64,000 bases of DNA. It comes from Novosphingobium capsulatum NBRC 12533 (lineage in GTDB: Bacteria > Pseudomonadota > Alphaproteobacteria > Sphingomonadales > Sphingomonadaceae). Positions 16,196-26,534 of the stretch are shown here, in pieces. Both the position numbers and the translations under genes were made by a program. The stretch is from positions 62,001 to 126,000 of the forward strand of contig NZ_BCYV01000013.1 in NCBI RefSeq assembly GCF_001598375.1, given 5' to 3'. Positions within the stretch are counted from its first letter, which is position 1. Each line of letters opens with the position of its first letter. The notes beneath the pieces are model-generated. The model made no database searches. It was not told the origin of the DNA and worked only from the letters and a program-made list of their open reading frames with translations.

Positions 16196-19099
16196 ATGCG
16201 ATCGAACACCTGGCGCTCGCGGCGCTTCGCTTTTCTCGTTCTTTCCCTGCTCGCCACCACGGCGCCCGCCGGCATTCCGGCAGCGGCGCAGGCCAGAGCC
16301 GCCCCGGCGGCGACGGCCGTGGACAACACGGCGCAGAACTGGCTCTACGTCGGCAGCGACGTGCCGCAGGACAAGGAATGGATCTTTGGCCGCCTGCCCA
16401 ATGGCTTGCGCTATGCCGTGCGCCACAATGGCGTGCCGCCCGATCAGGTTTCGGTGCGCGTGCTGGTCGATGCCGGATCGTTTTATGAAACCGATGCCCA
16501 GCAGGGCTTTGCCCACCTGATCGAACACCTCACGTTCCGCGATTCCAAGTATCTCAAGTCGGGTGAGGCGATCCCCACCTGGCAGCGCCTGGGCGCCACG
16601 TTCGGCAGCGATACCAATGCCGAAACCAGCGGCACCCAAACCGTTTACAAGCTCGACCTGCCCGATGCCACGCCGGCCAAGCTGGATGAAACCTTCAAGC
16701 TGCTGTCGGGCATGATCGCCGCACCGATCTTCACGCCGCAGGGGGTGAAAACCGAAGTGCCGATCGTGCTGGCCGAAATGCGCGAGCGCTCCGGCCCGCA
16801 GACCCGCGTGATGGACGCCACGCGCGAGTTGTTCTTTGCCGGCCAGCCGGCCGCCACGCGCTCGCCGATCGGCAAGGTCGAAACGCTGCAGGCGGCCACG
16901 CCCGAGAGCATCAAGGCCTTCCACGACAAGTGGTATCGCCCCGACAACACGATTATCGTGGTGGCCGGTGATGCCGATCCCCAGGCGATGCTGGCGCAGA
17001 TCACCAAGTGGTTCGGCCCGTGGACCGGCAATGGCCCCAAGCCCGCACCGGTCGATTTCGGCAAGCCGGTGGCGCCCAAGGGGGCCAATCCGGCCAATCC
17101 TGTCGATGGCGCCCGCGTGCTGGTGGAACCCAGCGTGCCGATGCAGTTCAACTATGCCGTGGTGCGGCCGTGGAAGCGGCATGCCGATACCATCGCCTAT
17201 AACCAGGGGCTGATGATCGACCGCCTGGCCATGGCGCTGATCAACCGCCGCCTGGCCGTCCGCGCGCGGGCCGGTGGCAGTTTCCTGTCGGCCTCGATCG
17301 ACCAGCAGAACTATGCCCGCTCAGCCGATACCACGCTGGTGTCGGTCACGCCGCTGGGTGATGACTGGAAGGCCGCCGTGGCCGATGTGCGTTCGGTGAT
17401 CGACGATGCACTGGCCTCGCCGCCCTCGCAGGCCGATATCGATCGCGAGGTGGCCGAGTTCGACCTGTCGTTCAAGGTGCCGGTCGAAACCCAGCGCACC
17501 CAGGCCGGATCGGACCTGGCCGACGATATCACCCAGGCGGTCGATATCCGCGAGACGGTGGCCAACCCCGAGACGGTCTATACCATCTTCAAGAAGTCGG
17601 TGCCGCTGTTCACCCCGCAGGCCGTGCTGGCGCATACCCGCGCGCTGTTCAAGGGCACGGTCGTGCGCGGCATGCTGACCACGCCGCGCGATATCGGCGC
17701 GACGGCGGCCGATGTGCGCGCCGCGCTCATTGCCAAGCCGGTGCCAACCGGCAGCGTCCGCCTGCCGACCGACAAGCTGACCTTTGCCCAGTTGCCGCCG
17801 ATCGGCACGCCGGGCACCGTCGCCCGGGCGCAGCCCACCGGCGTGCTGGGGATCGAGCGGCTCACCCTGTCGAACGGGGTCAAGGCGTTGCTGTGGGCCA
17901 ATGATGCCGAACCGGGGCGGATCATCATCCGCATTCGCTTTGGCGGCGGCCTTGCCGCGATCGCGCCCAAGGATGCGGTCTATGCCTCGCTGGGCGATAT
18001 GGCGCTGATGGAAACCGGCTTTGGCAAGGTGGACCGCAACGCGCTGGACGAGTTGGCCACGGGCCGCAAGTTCAACCTCAATTTCAAGCTTGACGATACC
18101 GCGTTCGAGTTTTCGGCCGACACCCGCCCGTCCGATCTCAAGGACCAGCTCTACCTCTTCGCCGCCAAGCTGGCCGAGCCGCGCTGGGATACCAACCCGA
18201 TCCTGCGCGCGGTGGCAGCGGCCAAGCTGCAATATGCCGCCAGTGGCTCTTCGCCCCAGGCGGTGTTGCAGCGGGAAATGGGCTGGCTGCTCAAGGACAA
18301 GGACCCGCGCTACAAGGTGCCCGATCCGGCCGCGCTCGATACCGTGACGCCAGCCGATTTCCGCCGCGTGTGGGAACCCCTGCTGGCGCAGGGGCCGATC
18401 GAGGTGGACATGTTCGGCGATTTCACGCGGCAGCAGGCGCTCGATGCGCTAAACACCACGTTCGGCGCGCTGCCGGCCCGCACTGCGGCCAATCCGCCGC
18501 CACTCGATCCGCATCTGCCCGCGCACAATGAAACCCCGGTGGTGCTGACCCACACGGGCGATGCCAATACCGCCGCCGCCATGGTGGCCTGGCCCACCGG
18601 TGGCGGGCGCACCGGCGTGCACGAATCGCGCCAGCTCGAAATCCTGGCGCAGATCGTCAACAACCGCCTGTTCGACGAGATGCGCGAAAAGATCGGCGCG
18701 TCCTATGCCCCGCAGGTCGAATCCGTCTGGCCGATGGATCTGCCCTCGGGCGGTTATCTTGGCGCAACGGTGCAACTGCGTCCGCAGGATCTGCCCGCGT
18801 TCTTTACCGCGACGGACAAGATCGCCGCCGATCTGGTAGCTGCGCCGCCTACGCCCGATGAAATCGAGCGCGTGACTGAGCCGCTCAAGCAGCTGATCAC
18901 CCGGGCCAGCACGGGCAACGCCTTCTATATGTCGCTGCTGGAAGGCGGAGCGCAGGAACCGGGCAAGTTCGACGATATCCGCTCGATCCTGGTAGATTAC
19001 AGCAAGACCACGCCCCAGGCGATGCAGGCGCTCGCCGCCCGCTATCTCCAGCACGATCGCTCATGGCGCGTCGAAGTCGTCCCCGAAGCTAAGAAATAA
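16196..19099 (+). CDS. M16 family zinc peptidase (PqqL-like), exported
   Basis: A 967-residue insulinase-family protease with a signal peptide (about residues 1-30). The inverted zinc motif H-L-I-E-H is at about residues 107-111, inside the first M16 domain ([32 protein letters not shown]). A second M16 half starts near residue 555 ([15 protein letters not shown]) and lacks the zinc motif, as is normal. Size and two-repeat layout resemble periplasmic PqqL-type proteases. ATG at 16196 was picked because it opens the signal peptide; the ribosome-binding site is weak. Confidence 0.92.
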   Translation: MRSNTWRSRRFAFLVLSLLATTAPAGIPAAAQARAAPAATAVDNTAQNWLYVGSDVPQDKEWIFGRLPNGLRYAVRHNGVPPDQVSVRVLVDAGSFYETDAQQGFAHLIEHLTFRDSKYLKSGEAIPTWQRLGATFGSDTNAETSGTQTVYKLDLPDATPAKLDETFKLLSGMIAAPIFTPQGVKTEVPIVLAEMRERSGPQTRVMDATRELFFAGQPAATRSPIGKVETLQAATPESIKAFHDKWYRPDNTIIVVAGDADPQAMLAQITKWFGPWTGNGPKPAPVDFGKPVAPKGANPANPVDGARVLVEPSVPMQFNYAVVRPWKRHADTIAYNQGLMIDRLAMALINRRLAVRARAGGSFLSASIDQQNYARSADTTLVSVTPLGDDWKAAVADVRSVIDDALASPPSQADIDREVAEFDLSFKVPVETQRTQAGSDLADDITQAVDIRETVANPETVYTIFKKSVPLFTPQAVLAHTRALFKGTVVRGMLTTPRDIGATAADVRAALIAKPVPTGSVRLPTDKLTFAQLPPIGTPGTVARAQPTGVLGIERLTLSNGVKALLWANDAEPGRIIIRIRFGGGLAAIAPKDAVYASLGDMALMETGFGKVDRNALDELATGRKFNLNFKLDDTAFEFSADTRPSDLKDQLYLFAAKLAEPRWDTNPILRAVAAAKLQYAASGSSPQAVLQREMGWLLKDKDPRYKVPDPAALDTVTPADFRRVWEPLLAQGPIEVDMFGDFTRQQALDALNTTFGALPARTAANPPPLDPHLPAHNETPVVLTHTGDANTAAAMVAWPTGGGRTGVHESRQLEILAQIVNNRLFDEMREKIGASYAPQVESVWPMDLPSGGYLGATVQLRPQDLPAFFTATDKIAADLVAAPPTPDEIERVTEPLKQLITRASTGNAFYMSLLEGGAQEPGKFDDIRSILVDYSKTTPQAMQALAARYLQHDRSWRVEVVPEAKK

Positions 19100-19109
19100 C
19101 GTGCAGGAT

Positions 19110-19167
19110 CCTCCCTCCGCAAAGCGGGGGGAGGTGGCGGCCACAGGCCGCCGGAGGGGGTGTTTTT
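19110..19167 (+). terminator. Compound terminator after the M16 protease
   Basis: Stem 1 is CCTCCCTCCGC (19110-19120) with GCGGGGGGAGG (19124-19134) around AAA. Stem 2 is GGCGGCC (19136-19142) with GGCCGCC (19146-19152) around ACA. A T-run TGTTTTTCTT follows at 19161-19170. It starts 11 bp after the stop codon. The same C-rich style recurs at three other gene ends in the window. Confidence 0.75.
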
Positions 19168-19262
19168 CTTCCCCCCACGCAACAAAATGTCGATCACACT
19201 ATGCGAAAGGCTTTCTTTGCAATCCTGCGCGCGTGCGCCTATGTCCGCCGGTCTTGAAAGGA

Positions 19263-20645
19263 ATGAGGACAGTGGCACAGAACTGGAATGCAAAGAGCTG
19301 GCGGGATCAAGAGGCGCGGCATCTGCCGGTCTATCCCGACGCGGACAAGCTGAACGCGGTGGAAGGCACCCTTGGCAGCTTTCCGCCGCTGGTCTTTGCC
19401 GGCGAGGCACGCGCGCTCAAGGCCGATCTGGCCCAGGTGGCGGCGGGCAAGGGTTTTCTGCTCCAGGGCGGGGACTGCGCCGAAAGCTTTGCCGAATTTC
19501 ATCCCAACAACATCCGCGACACGTTCCGGGTGCTGTTGCAGATGGCCGTGGTCCTCACCTTTGCCAGCAAGCAGCCGGTGGTGAAGGTTGGCCGCATGGC
19601 CGGCCAGTTCGCCAAGCCGCGCTCGTCGCCGGTGGAGCGCCAGGGTGATGTGGAACTGCCCAGCTATCTGGGTGACAACATCAACGGGATCGATTTCACG
19701 CCCGAACAGCGCATCCCCGATCCTGACCGCATGCTGCGCGCCTATAGCCAGGCGGCCGCAACGCTCAACCTGCTGCGCGCCTTTGCCGGCGGCGGCTATG
19801 CCAACCTCCGCCAGGTGCACGGCTGGACGCTCGACCATATCGCCAAGAGCCCCTGGGCCACCAAGTTTGGCGAAATGGCCGACAAGATCGGCGAAGCGCT
19901 GGACTTCATGGAGGCCTGCGGCGTCAACCCGTCGAATGTCCCGCAGTTGCAGGGCACCAGCTTCTATACCAGCCACGAAGCGCTGCTGCTGCAGTATGAA
20001 GAGGCGATGACGCGGCAGGATTCGCTGACCGGTGACTGGTACGATACCAGCGCGCACATGCTGTGGATCGGCGATCGCACCCGTTTCGAAGGTTCGGCCC
20101 ATGTCGAATTCCTGCGCGGCGTGGGCAATCCGATCGGCATGAAGTGCGGCCCCAGCCTGACGCCCGACGCGCTGCTGCGCATGCTCGACACGCTCAACCC
20201 CGCGCGCGAAGCCGGCCGCATCACCCTGATCAGCCGCTATGGCCACGACAAGGTGGAAGCCGGCCTGCCCGCGCTGGTGCGCGCGGTGAAGCGCGAAGGC
20301 CACCCGGTGGTGTGGAGCTGCGACCCGATGCACGGCAACGTGATCAAGGCCGACAACGGCTACAAGACGCGGCCGTTCGACCGCATCCTGGCCGAAGTGA
20401 AGGGCTTCTTCGCCGTGCACCGCGCCGAAGGCACGCATGCGGGCGGCATCCATATCGAGATGACCGGCCGCGACGTGACCGAATGCACCGGCGGCGCCGT
20501 GGCGATCACCCAGGAAAGCCTGGCCGACCGCTACCACACCCACTGCGACCCGCGCCTCAACGCCGCGCAGTCGATCGAACTGGCGTTCCTGCTGGCCGAA
20601 ATGCTCAACCTGGAACACGCCGACAAGAAAGCCGAAGCGGCCTGA
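19263..20645 (+). CDS. Class II 3-deoxy-7-phosphoheptulonate (DAHP) synthase
   Basis: A 460-residue class II (plant/Streptomyces type) DAHP synthase, the first step of the shikimate pathway, condensing phosphoenolpyruvate with erythrose 4-phosphate. Diagnostic blocks are [101 protein letters not shown] and the terminal [20 protein letters not shown] at 19263 has AAAGGA touching it; GTG at 19272 (VAQNW) has better spacing and matches how homologues begin, so either may be used. Confidence 0.96.
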   Translation: MRTVAQNWNAKSWRDQEARHLPVYPDADKLNAVEGTLGSFPPLVFAGEARALKADLAQVAAGKGFLLQGGDCAESFAEFHPNNIRDTFRVLLQMAVVLTFASKQPVVKVGRMAGQFAKPRSSPVERQGDVELPSYLGDNINGIDFTPEQRIPDPDRMLRAYSQAAATLNLLRAFAGGGYANLRQVHGWTLDHIAKSPWATKFGEMADKIGEALDFMEACGVNPSNVPQLQGTSFYTSHEALLLQYEEAMTRQDSLTGDWYDTSAHMLWIGDRTRFEGSAHVEFLRGVGNPIGMKCGPSLTPDALLRMLDTLNPAREAGRITLISRYGHDKVEAGLPALVRAVKREGHPVVWSCDPMHGNVIKADNGYKTRPFDRILAEVKGFFAVHRAEGTHAGGIHIEMTGRDVTECTGGAVAITQESLADRYHTHCDPRLNAAQSIELAFLLAEMLNLEHADKKAEAA

Positions 20646-20658
20646 GACTACCAAAAAG

Positions 20659-20682
20659 CCCCCTCCTCTTCAGAGGAGGGGG
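20659..20682 (+). terminator. Hairpin downstream of DAHP synthase
   Basis: A 24-base near-perfect palindrome, CCCCCTCCTC then CTTCAG-type centre then GAGGAGGGGG, giving an 11-bp stem 13 bp after the stop. It is followed by a G-rich stretch, not a T-run, so termination is likely but unproven. It belongs to the same C-rich hairpin family as the elements near 19.1, 33.4 and 61.7 kb. Confidence 0.55.
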
Positions 20683-20718
20683 TTGGGGGTGGTGTGAAGC
20701 CGAGCGCTAAATCCCGAA

Positions 20719-20805
20719 CAAGCGGGACCCCGGATCAAGTCCGGGGTGACGAGCCATGTAACGTCAGTTTAACGTCACCCCGGACTTGATCCGGGGTCCC
20801 GCTTG
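20719..20805. repeat. Perfect 33-nt inverted repeat, intergenic palindromic element
   Basis: The arms 20719-20751 and 20773-20805 are exact reverse complements, 33 bases each, with a 21-base spacer. Each arm also contains the shorter palindrome CCCCGGATCAAGTCCGGGG-like core (CCCGGAT/AGTCCGGG). Elements built on ACCCCGGATCAAGTCCGGGGTGA-type arms are known as dispersed intergenic repeats in alphaproteobacteria. It lies between the DAHP synthase and a small orphan gene. No coding content. Confidence 0.9.
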
Positions 20806-20882
20806 CTGATGAGCACACATTTCCGGGCACAACCCCACGGCGCCACTTCCCCCCGCGCACGCCATCGCGCACAGTGGCGGGC

Positions 20883-21170
20883 ATGAGCCAGCCCAACGCC
20901 CAAAAGCCCATGGACCCGCTTGCCCAACGCGCGCTGTTTGCCAGGGCGGTGGACCTGCTCGGCGGGATCAAGGCCGCTGGCCAGGCGATCGGGGAAAGCG
21001 AACTGGGCATGGCCGCGCTGCTTTCGGGCGCGGAGCCATTGCATCCGCGCGTGCTGGAGCGGGCGAGCAAGGCCTTGATCGCCCATGCGGACGCCTGCCG
21101 CGCGATGGAGCGGCGGATTTCGCCGGCCTTTACTGCCAACCTGACGAACGCGCAGATCGGCAGGGGCTGA
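20883..21170 (+). CDS. Small conserved protein, possible HTH fold
   Basis: A 95-residue protein. The segment ALFARAVDLLGGIKAAGQAIGESELGMAALLSGAEP resembles the helix-turn-helix of Cro/YdaS-like proteins: a first helix, a turn, then a position-dependent Gly/Ala helix. The remainder is helical and ends FTANLTNAQIGRG. No partner toxin or operon neighbour is evident. The ATG at 20883 was preferred to the GTG three codons earlier. I do not recognise a named family with certainty. Confidence 0.6.
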   Translation: MSQPNAQKPMDPLAQRALFARAVDLLGGIKAAGQAIGESELGMAALLSGAEPLHPRVLERASKALIAHADACRAMERRISPAFTANLTNAQIGRG

Positions 21171-21336
21171 AACCCACCGCGGTCTGCGCCCAAGGCGGCC
21201 TGGCGGATATAGTATAACGCTGATCGGCGCGGGTTTGTCGTTCGTCGAACGGGTGGGAACCTTTGCTTGACACGATCGCGCCCGCGCGCGTTCGATGCGG
21301 CCGCCAAACCGGTTTCGCCTGTAAAGGAATTCACCC

Positions 21337-23022
21337 TTGCGCTCCGCCCTGTCGCTTGCTGCTGCCGTATCCCTGCTTGCTCTCAACCCCGTGCTGGCCC
21401 TGGCCAAGCCTGATGACGCCGCCAAGGCGGACAAGGCCGACAAGGACGCCAAGTCTGACGCGGCGCGCAACGATCCCGATGGCGTGCCCGATCCCGACAG
21501 TGCCACCACCACGCGCTTCTTCAAGCCGCGTAAGGTGCTTTCGTCCGGCATGGTGACGGTGGGCGGCCAGAAGATTGACTACACCGCCGAAGCCGGCACC
21601 GTGGTGGTGCACCAGGCCGATTGGGACGATACCGATTGGCGCGAAACCGCTGCGGCCGGCAAGACCAAGGACGAGGCCAAGGACGCCCCGGCCGAAGCCT
21701 CGATGTTCTACACCGCCTATTTCAAGAAGGGTGCCCCGTCGGCCGATCGGCCGATCACGTTCCTGTTCAATGGCGGCCCCGGTTCGGCCACGGTCTGGCT
21801 GCACATGGGCGCGTTCGGCCCGCGCCGGGTGATCACTGCCAACGACAGCCACACTCCGCCCGCGCCTTATAACCTGGTGGACAACGCCTATAGCCTGCTC
21901 GACGCATCGGACCTGGTGTTCATCGATGCACCGGGCGCTGGCTGGTCGCGCATTGCCGGCAAGAACAAGGAAAAGGCGTTCTGGGGCGTGGACCAGGATG
22001 TCCATGCCTTCCGCGAATTCATCAAGGCGTTCCTGTCGGACCATGGCCGCTGGAACTCGCCCAAGTTCCTGCTGGGCGAAAGCTATGGCACGCCGCGCGC
22101 CTCGGCCCTGGTCAACGCGCTGCAATCGGACGATTCGGTCGATTTCAACGGGGTTGTCCTGCTTTCGGCGATCCTCAACTTCGATCTTTCGGCCGATGGC
22201 CCGGAACACAACCCGGGCGTGGACAGCGCCTATGTGGTGAGCCTGCCGACCGTGGCGGCGACGGCATGGTATCATAACCGCCTGCCCGGCACGCGCCCGG
22301 CTGACCTGGAAACCTTCCTGCGCGAGGTGGAGCACTTTGCCACCACCGACTATGCCATGGCCCTGATGCAGGGCAGCACGCTACCCGACGCCCAGCGCCA
22401 GGAAATGGCCAAGCGCCTGGCCGGCTATACCGGCATTCCCGCCGAATACTGGCTGCGCTCCAACCTGCGGCTCAACGTGGGGCAGGTGATGCAGCACCTG
22501 CAGGAAGAACAGGGCCTGACCACCGGCCGCCTCGATTCGCGCTTTTCGGGCCCGACGCTCGATCCCACGGCCAAGGAAGCCGGCTATGACCCGCAGAGCG
22601 CGGCAATCAGCTCGGCCTATATCTCGGCCTTCAACGCCTATGCGCGCGACAGCCTGCACTATGCCACGCAGGCGACCTACAAGCCGTTTGCCGGGCTGAC
22701 CGAATGGGACATGACCCACCGCCTGCCCGATGGCAGCCGGTCGGAAAGCGGCCCGCTCAACGTGATGCCTGACCTGGCCAACGCGATGAAGCAGAACCCG
22801 CAGCTCAAGGTGCTGCTGGCCGGCGGCTATTACGATCTCGCCACGCCCTATTTCGAAGGCCTGTTCGAAACGCGCCACCTGCCCATGCCGCAATCGCTGC
22901 AGGGCAACATCAGCTTTGCCTATTACCCGTCAGGCCACATGGTCTATGCCAACGAAGCCTCGCTCAAGGGCTTCCACGATGCCACGGCGGCCTTCATCGC
23001 CCGCAACAGCGGCAAGCACTGA
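21337..23022 (+). CDS. Serine carboxypeptidase, S10 family, exported
   Basis: A 561-residue exported S10 peptidase. A signal peptide (about residues 1-23, ending LALAK) and a Lys/Asp/Ala-rich linker precede the catalytic domain. The catalytic triad is visible: Ser249 in GESYG, Asp500 in YYDLATP and His534 in GHMVY. The oxyanion-region FLFNGGPGSATVW block is present too. The start is TTG at 21337, supported by AAAGGA eight bases upstream. Such proteins are common in sphingomonads and probably trim peptides in the periplasm. It ends 6 bp from the convergent porin. Confidence 0.93.
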   Translation: MRSALSLAAAVSLLALNPVLALAKPDDAAKADKADKDAKSDAARNDPDGVPDPDSATTTRFFKPRKVLSSGMVTVGGQKIDYTAEAGTVVVHQADWDDTDWRETAAAGKTKDEAKDAPAEASMFYTAYFKKGAPSADRPITFLFNGGPGSATVWLHMGAFGPRRVITANDSHTPPAPYNLVDNAYSLLDASDLVFIDAPGAGWSRIAGKNKEKAFWGVDQDVHAFREFIKAFLSDHGRWNSPKFLLGESYGTPRASALVNALQSDDSVDFNGVVLLSAILNFDLSADGPEHNPGVDSAYVVSLPTVAATAWYHNRLPGTRPADLETFLREVEHFATTDYAMALMQGSTLPDAQRQEMAKRLAGYTGIPAEYWLRSNLRLNVGQVMQHLQEEQGLTTGRLDSRFSGPTLDPTAKEAGYDPQSAAISSAYISAFNAYARDSLHYATQATYKPFAGLTEWDMTHRLPDGSRSESGPLNVMPDLANAMKQNPQLKVLLAGGYYDLATPYFEGLFETRHLPMPQSLQGNISFAYYPSGHMVYANEASLKGFHDATAAFIARNSGKH

Positions 23023-23028
23023 TCCCGT

Positions 23029-24411
23029 TCAATAGAACGCGGTCACGTTGAACGAACCATAGGTGGTGGATTGCCCCGGCTGCGCATTGGGCGCGGTCTG
23101 CATGAAGCCACCTTTGGCCAGATAGACCCCATCGAATTCCAGGCGCAGCCGGCGGGGCACCGCCCAATAGCGCAGCCGGGAATCGAACTGGTGCCCGGCA
23201 AAGGTGCCGCTGGTGCCCGCCGCATCGCGCACGCCCGAACTGCCAAACATATCGTGCGCATTGGCCAGCCACATCGGGTGCCACGTCAGCAGATAGTCAA
23301 ACCGCTTGGACGGCGCGCCTTCCAGCCGCAATCCGGGGGCGATGATGTTGGCGCGATAGGGCACGTTATAGAGCCCGGCCGGGGCGAAGTCGTTGCGCCG
23401 CGTGGCGTAGAGCGGATCATAGCGGGTGATCGTGCCGCCGGGCGTATCGCCAGTGGCAAAGTCCAGCTCTGCCGTCAGATGCGTTTTCGCCCTGTCGGCA
23501 AAGGTATAGCCCAGGCGCACGTGCAGGTTGCTGGCGCTGACGGGCAGCAGCGGCGCATTGGGCGCCATGACCATGGCTTCCTCGCCCCACTGGTAATTGC
23601 CTTCCAGCTCGTAATCCAGGTGCGCCGGCGCGGGCTCTGCCGCCAGGCGCAGGCTGGAGGTGTTGAGCGAGCGGTCGCGCGTCGGGGTATCGGGCCGGTC
23701 GCGTTCGCCAAGGTGCAGCAGCCCGGCCTCGATCAAGGTGACCGGCGCGCCCTTGACCGATATCACCTTGCCGACAAAGCCGCCCCACAGCATCAGGTCA
23801 AAGCCCTCATGGTCCCAGGCAAAGCGGTGGACATGCATGCCGCGCCGGTCCAGCGGCAGGCGCTGGTCGGGCAGGGTGAAGACCAGTGACGCGCGCCATC
23901 CGCTGGGCCATTGGGCCTCGGCATGCAGGCCGGTATAGCTGTTGATGGTGTTGCGATAATCGTCGGCCGCGATCAGGCGGCGTGACCCGATGTTGAGCGT
24001 TTCGCGCCCCACTCTGACATTGAGCTTGCTGCCCTTGCCGAGGCGGCCGGGCAGGTCCAACCCGACATAGCCTTGCACCAGCTCGAAAGCGTTGATCTCT
24101 CCGGTGGTGATCGGCGTGCCGGGATTGTCGTTGAACACGCGCGCGTCCCACAACTCTCCCACCACCTGCCACGGGCCCTTGGTCCACGCGGCCTTGATCG
24201 TGGCGCGGGTGTTGATCAGCTGGTCGGTGCGGTTGGCGTTGGGCCGCGCCTGGCCATCGATCGCTTCATAACGCAGGCGGATCTGGCCAGAAATGGCCAG
24301 GCCATCGGCCGGCCGTGCCTCTCCTGCCAGCGCCGGCGGGGCGGCTGCCAGGGCCATTGCGGCAAGCAGGGCGGCGCCCGGCAGGCGGGCACGGTGGCAA
24401 ATGGCGGGCAT
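23029..24411 (-). CDS. Outer-membrane beta-barrel protein, alginate-export (AlgE-like) family
   Basis: A 460-residue outer-membrane barrel. A signal peptide ends in APPALAG near residue 30, followed by alternating polar/aromatic strands (ISGQIRLRYEAIDGQ, KLNVRVGRETLNIGSRRLIAADDYRN) and a C-terminal aromatic residue (FNVTAFY) typical of barrel insertion. The GRETLNIGSRRL block and domain length fit the alginate-export domain family, which in sphingomonads is common and not limited to alginate. ATG at 24411 has GAGGGA about 9 bases upstream; a GTG at 24432 would give a longer form. Substrate unknown. Confidence 0.8.
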   Translation of the reverse strand: MPAICHRARLPGAALLAAMALAAAPPALAGEARPADGLAISGQIRLRYEAIDGQARPNANRTDQLINTRATIKAAWTKGPWQVVGELWDARVFNDNPGTPITTGEINAFELVQGYVGLDLPGRLGKGSKLNVRVGRETLNIGSRRLIAADDYRNTINSYTGLHAEAQWPSGWRASLVFTLPDQRLPLDRRGMHVHRFAWDHEGFDLMLWGGFVGKVISVKGAPVTLIEAGLLHLGERDRPDTPTRDRSLNTSSLRLAAEPAPAHLDYELEGNYQWGEEAMVMAPNAPLLPVSASNLHVRLGYTFADRAKTHLTAELDFATGDTPGGTITRYDPLYATRRNDFAPAGLYNVPYRANIIAPGLRLEGAPSKRFDYLLTWHPMWLANAHDMFGSSGVRDAAGTSGTFAGHQFDSRLRYWAVPRRLRLEFDGVYLAKGGFMQTAPNAQPGQSTTYGSFNVTAFY

Positions 24412-24495
24412 CGGCGGTTTCCCTCGTGGCACAGCGATGCCACCGGGATTAGCGCCGCGCCGGCCAAGCCGGCGTGAAAGCGGCCTTAAGCGGAA

Positions 24496-25587
24496 CTACG
24501 CGCCGTCGAACAGCACCACCGCGCGCGCGCCATCGCCACGGCGCAGCGCGGCAAAGCCATCGTTGACCTGATCGAGCGTGATCCGCGCGGTCAGCATGGT
24601 GTCGAGCTTGAGCTGCCCACCGAGGTAGAAATCAACCAGGCGCGGCAGGTCGATCGGAAAGCGGTTCATGCCCATCAGCCCGCCTTGCAGCGTCTTGCCC
24701 GACAGCAGGTCCATCGCCGAAAGGCCGACCTTGTGATCGAGCGGCATCATGCCCAGGATCGTCGCCGTGCCACCCCGGCGCAAGACCTGCACCGCCAGAT
24801 CGGCCGAAGCCGGGCGGCCCACGGCCTCGATCGCATGTTCCACGCCGCCGCGCGTCAGTTCCACGATCGCGCCGGCGGCATCGTCGGCACTGGGGTCGAT
24901 CGTGTCGGTCGCGCCCATTTCCTGCGCCAGCGCGCGCTTTTCGGGTGAAGGGTCGGCGGCGATGATGCGGCCGGCCCCGGCAATGCGCGCGGCGTTCACG
25001 GCCGCCAGGCCCACGCCGCCGCAGCCGATCACCGCCACGCTGTCCCCCGGCGTCGGCTTGCAGGCATTGAACACCGCGCCAGCCCCGGTGGTGACCGCGC
25101 AGCCCAGCAGCGCCGCGCGATCGAGCGGCATGTCGGGCCGGATGGCGACGCAGGCGTTTTCGTGCACCAGCATCATTTCGGCCAGCGCCGACAGGTTGAG
25201 CATCTGCTGCACCGGCGTGCCGTCTGGCCGGGCAAGGCGCGGCGCCGCGCCGCGCGCGCGGCGGGTGCCGCTGCCCAGGCACAGCGCCATGCGGCCCGAC
25301 AGGCAGAATTCGCAGGTGCCGCAAAAGGCCGAAAGGCAGGTGACCACACGATCACCCTTCTTCACCCGCCGCACTTCCTCGCCCACGGCCTCGACGATGC
25401 CGGCGGCCTCGTGCCCCGGCACGGCGGGCAGCGCGTGGGGATAGGCGCCGTCGATGAAGTGCAGGTCGGAATGGCACAGGCCGCAAGCCACCGTGCGGAT
25501 CAGCACCTCATGCGGGCCGGGCCGGTCAACCACCAGATCGGCCAGGGTCAGCGGCTGGCCCGCTTGTTCGAGAACGGCAGCTTTCAT
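24496..25587 (-). CDS. Zinc-dependent alcohol dehydrogenase, class III-like MDR
   Basis: A 363-residue medium-chain dehydrogenase. The catalytic zinc ligands sit in ACGLCHSD (Cys38) and GHE (His59). Structural zinc cysteines are at about 89, 92, 95 and 103 (CGTCEFC...C). The nucleotide-binding GCGGVGLAAV motif is followed by an acidic residue (AADPS), favouring NAD. The layout resembles formaldehyde/aryl-alcohol dehydrogenases and mycothiol- or glutathione-dependent relatives. The ATG has GAGGA about 6 bases upstream. Substrate cannot be told. Confidence 0.88.
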   Translation of the reverse strand: MKAAVLEQAGQPLTLADLVVDRPGPHEVLIRTVACGLCHSDLHFIDGAYPHALPAVPGHEAAGIVEAVGEEVRRVKKGDRVVTCLSAFCGTCEFCLSGRMALCLGSGTRRARGAAPRLARPDGTPVQQMLNLSALAEMMLVHENACVAIRPDMPLDRAALLGCAVTTGAGAVFNACKPTPGDSVAVIGCGGVGLAAVNAARIAGAGRIIAADPSPEKRALAQEMGATDTIDPSADDAAGAIVELTRGGVEHAIEAVGRPASADLAVQVLRRGGTATILGMMPLDHKVGLSAMDLLSGKTLQGGLMGMNRFPIDLPRLVDFYLGGQLKLDTMLTARITLDQVNDGFAALRRGDGARAVVLFDGA

Positions 25588-25660
25588 CGGTGGTCCTCTT
25601 CGTGGCGCCGGCGGATCGCGTCGCGGCTGCGCTGGTTCATTCGCGCAAATGCGCGGCCGG

Positions 25661-26530
25661 TCAACGCCCGGTAAGGGTGATCATCCAGAAATCGGGCCGC
25701 GTGCCGATGCGCAAGGGAAAGCTGCCCGATCCCACGCCGCTGCCGATCAACACGATCTGGTCCTGCCAGTGCACGATGCCACAGCGAAACCGCGCATCGT
25801 AATAGCGATTGCCGGTGATGGGGTTGCCCGCGATGCTGATGCCGGGCAGGTGAATCTGGCCGCAATGGGTGTGGCCGGCCAGGATCAGCGGCACGCCGGG
25901 GATCACGCGCGGCACGTGCTCCACCACGATCACCGGCTTGCCCGCGGCGCGCGCGGCGGGCAGCAGCGGCGCGGCGATCAGCCGGGCACGGGGCGTATCG
26001 GCCAGGCCCAGCAGCGTGATCGGCCCCACGCCCTGGCTCTGGTTGTTGAGCACGGTGATCCCGGCGCGGCGCAGCAGCGCGGTAACCGCGTGCGGATCGG
26101 TCCATTCGTCATGATTGCCCAGCACGGCATAGACGCCCAGCGGGGCATGCAGGCGCGCCAGTGCCTCGGGCAGCAAATCCAGATGCACCGCCGGATCGTT
26201 GCGCCGGTCACCATTGACGAAATCGCCGGCCAGCAGGATGGCATCGGGGTGCTGCGCCATGATCTGGTCCACCACGCGGTCCAGCCGGGCGGCGCTCATC
26301 CCGTGGCTGCCGACATGGATATCGGAAACCAGCGCCACGTCGATCTTGCGGCCGGCCATGGCCGGGGTATCGAACACGATCACCGCGCGGCGCACCAGCG
26401 GCGGCCAGGTTTCCACCCAATAGCCCCAGCCCAGCAAGGCCAGCCCGGCCAGAATCAGGGCAAGGAGAGTCCAGGCCCACCACATCCGGCGATGGCTTGG
26501 CGGCGATGGCTCGATCTCCACGGCCGCCAC
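25661..26530 (-). CDS. Membrane-anchored metallophosphoesterase
   Basis: A 289-residue calcineurin-like phosphoesterase. One N-terminal membrane helix (about residues 17-38) is followed by the metal-binding blocks SDIHVGSHG, AGDFVNGD, GNHDEW and AGHTHCGQIHLPG. The layout matches YkuE/UDP-2,3-diacylglucosamine hydrolase-like membrane phosphoesterases. The GTG start at 26530 lies 4 bp after the gmk stop on the same strand, so the two genes are probably coupled. Substrate unknown. Confidence 0.87.
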   Translation of the reverse strand: MAAVEIEPSPPSHRRMWWAWTLLALILAGLALLGWGYWVETWPPLVRRAVIVFDTPAMAGRKIDVALVSDIHVGSHGMSAARLDRVVDQIMAQHPDAILLAGDFVNGDRRNDPAVHLDLLPEALARLHAPLGVYAVLGNHDEWTDPHAVTALLRRAGITVLNNQSQGVGPITLLGLADTPRARLIAAPLLPAARAAGKPVIVVEHVPRVIPGVPLILAGHTHCGQIHLPGISIAGNPITGNRYYDARFRCGIVHWQDQIVLIGSGVGSGSFPLRIGTRPDFWMITLTGR

Positions 26531-26534
26531 GCGA

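Noticed and set aside
20646..20882. Possible CRISPR or phage attachment site at the repeats after DAHP synthase
   Set aside because: There are only two arms in inverted orientation, no regular spacers, no cas genes and no integrase nearby.
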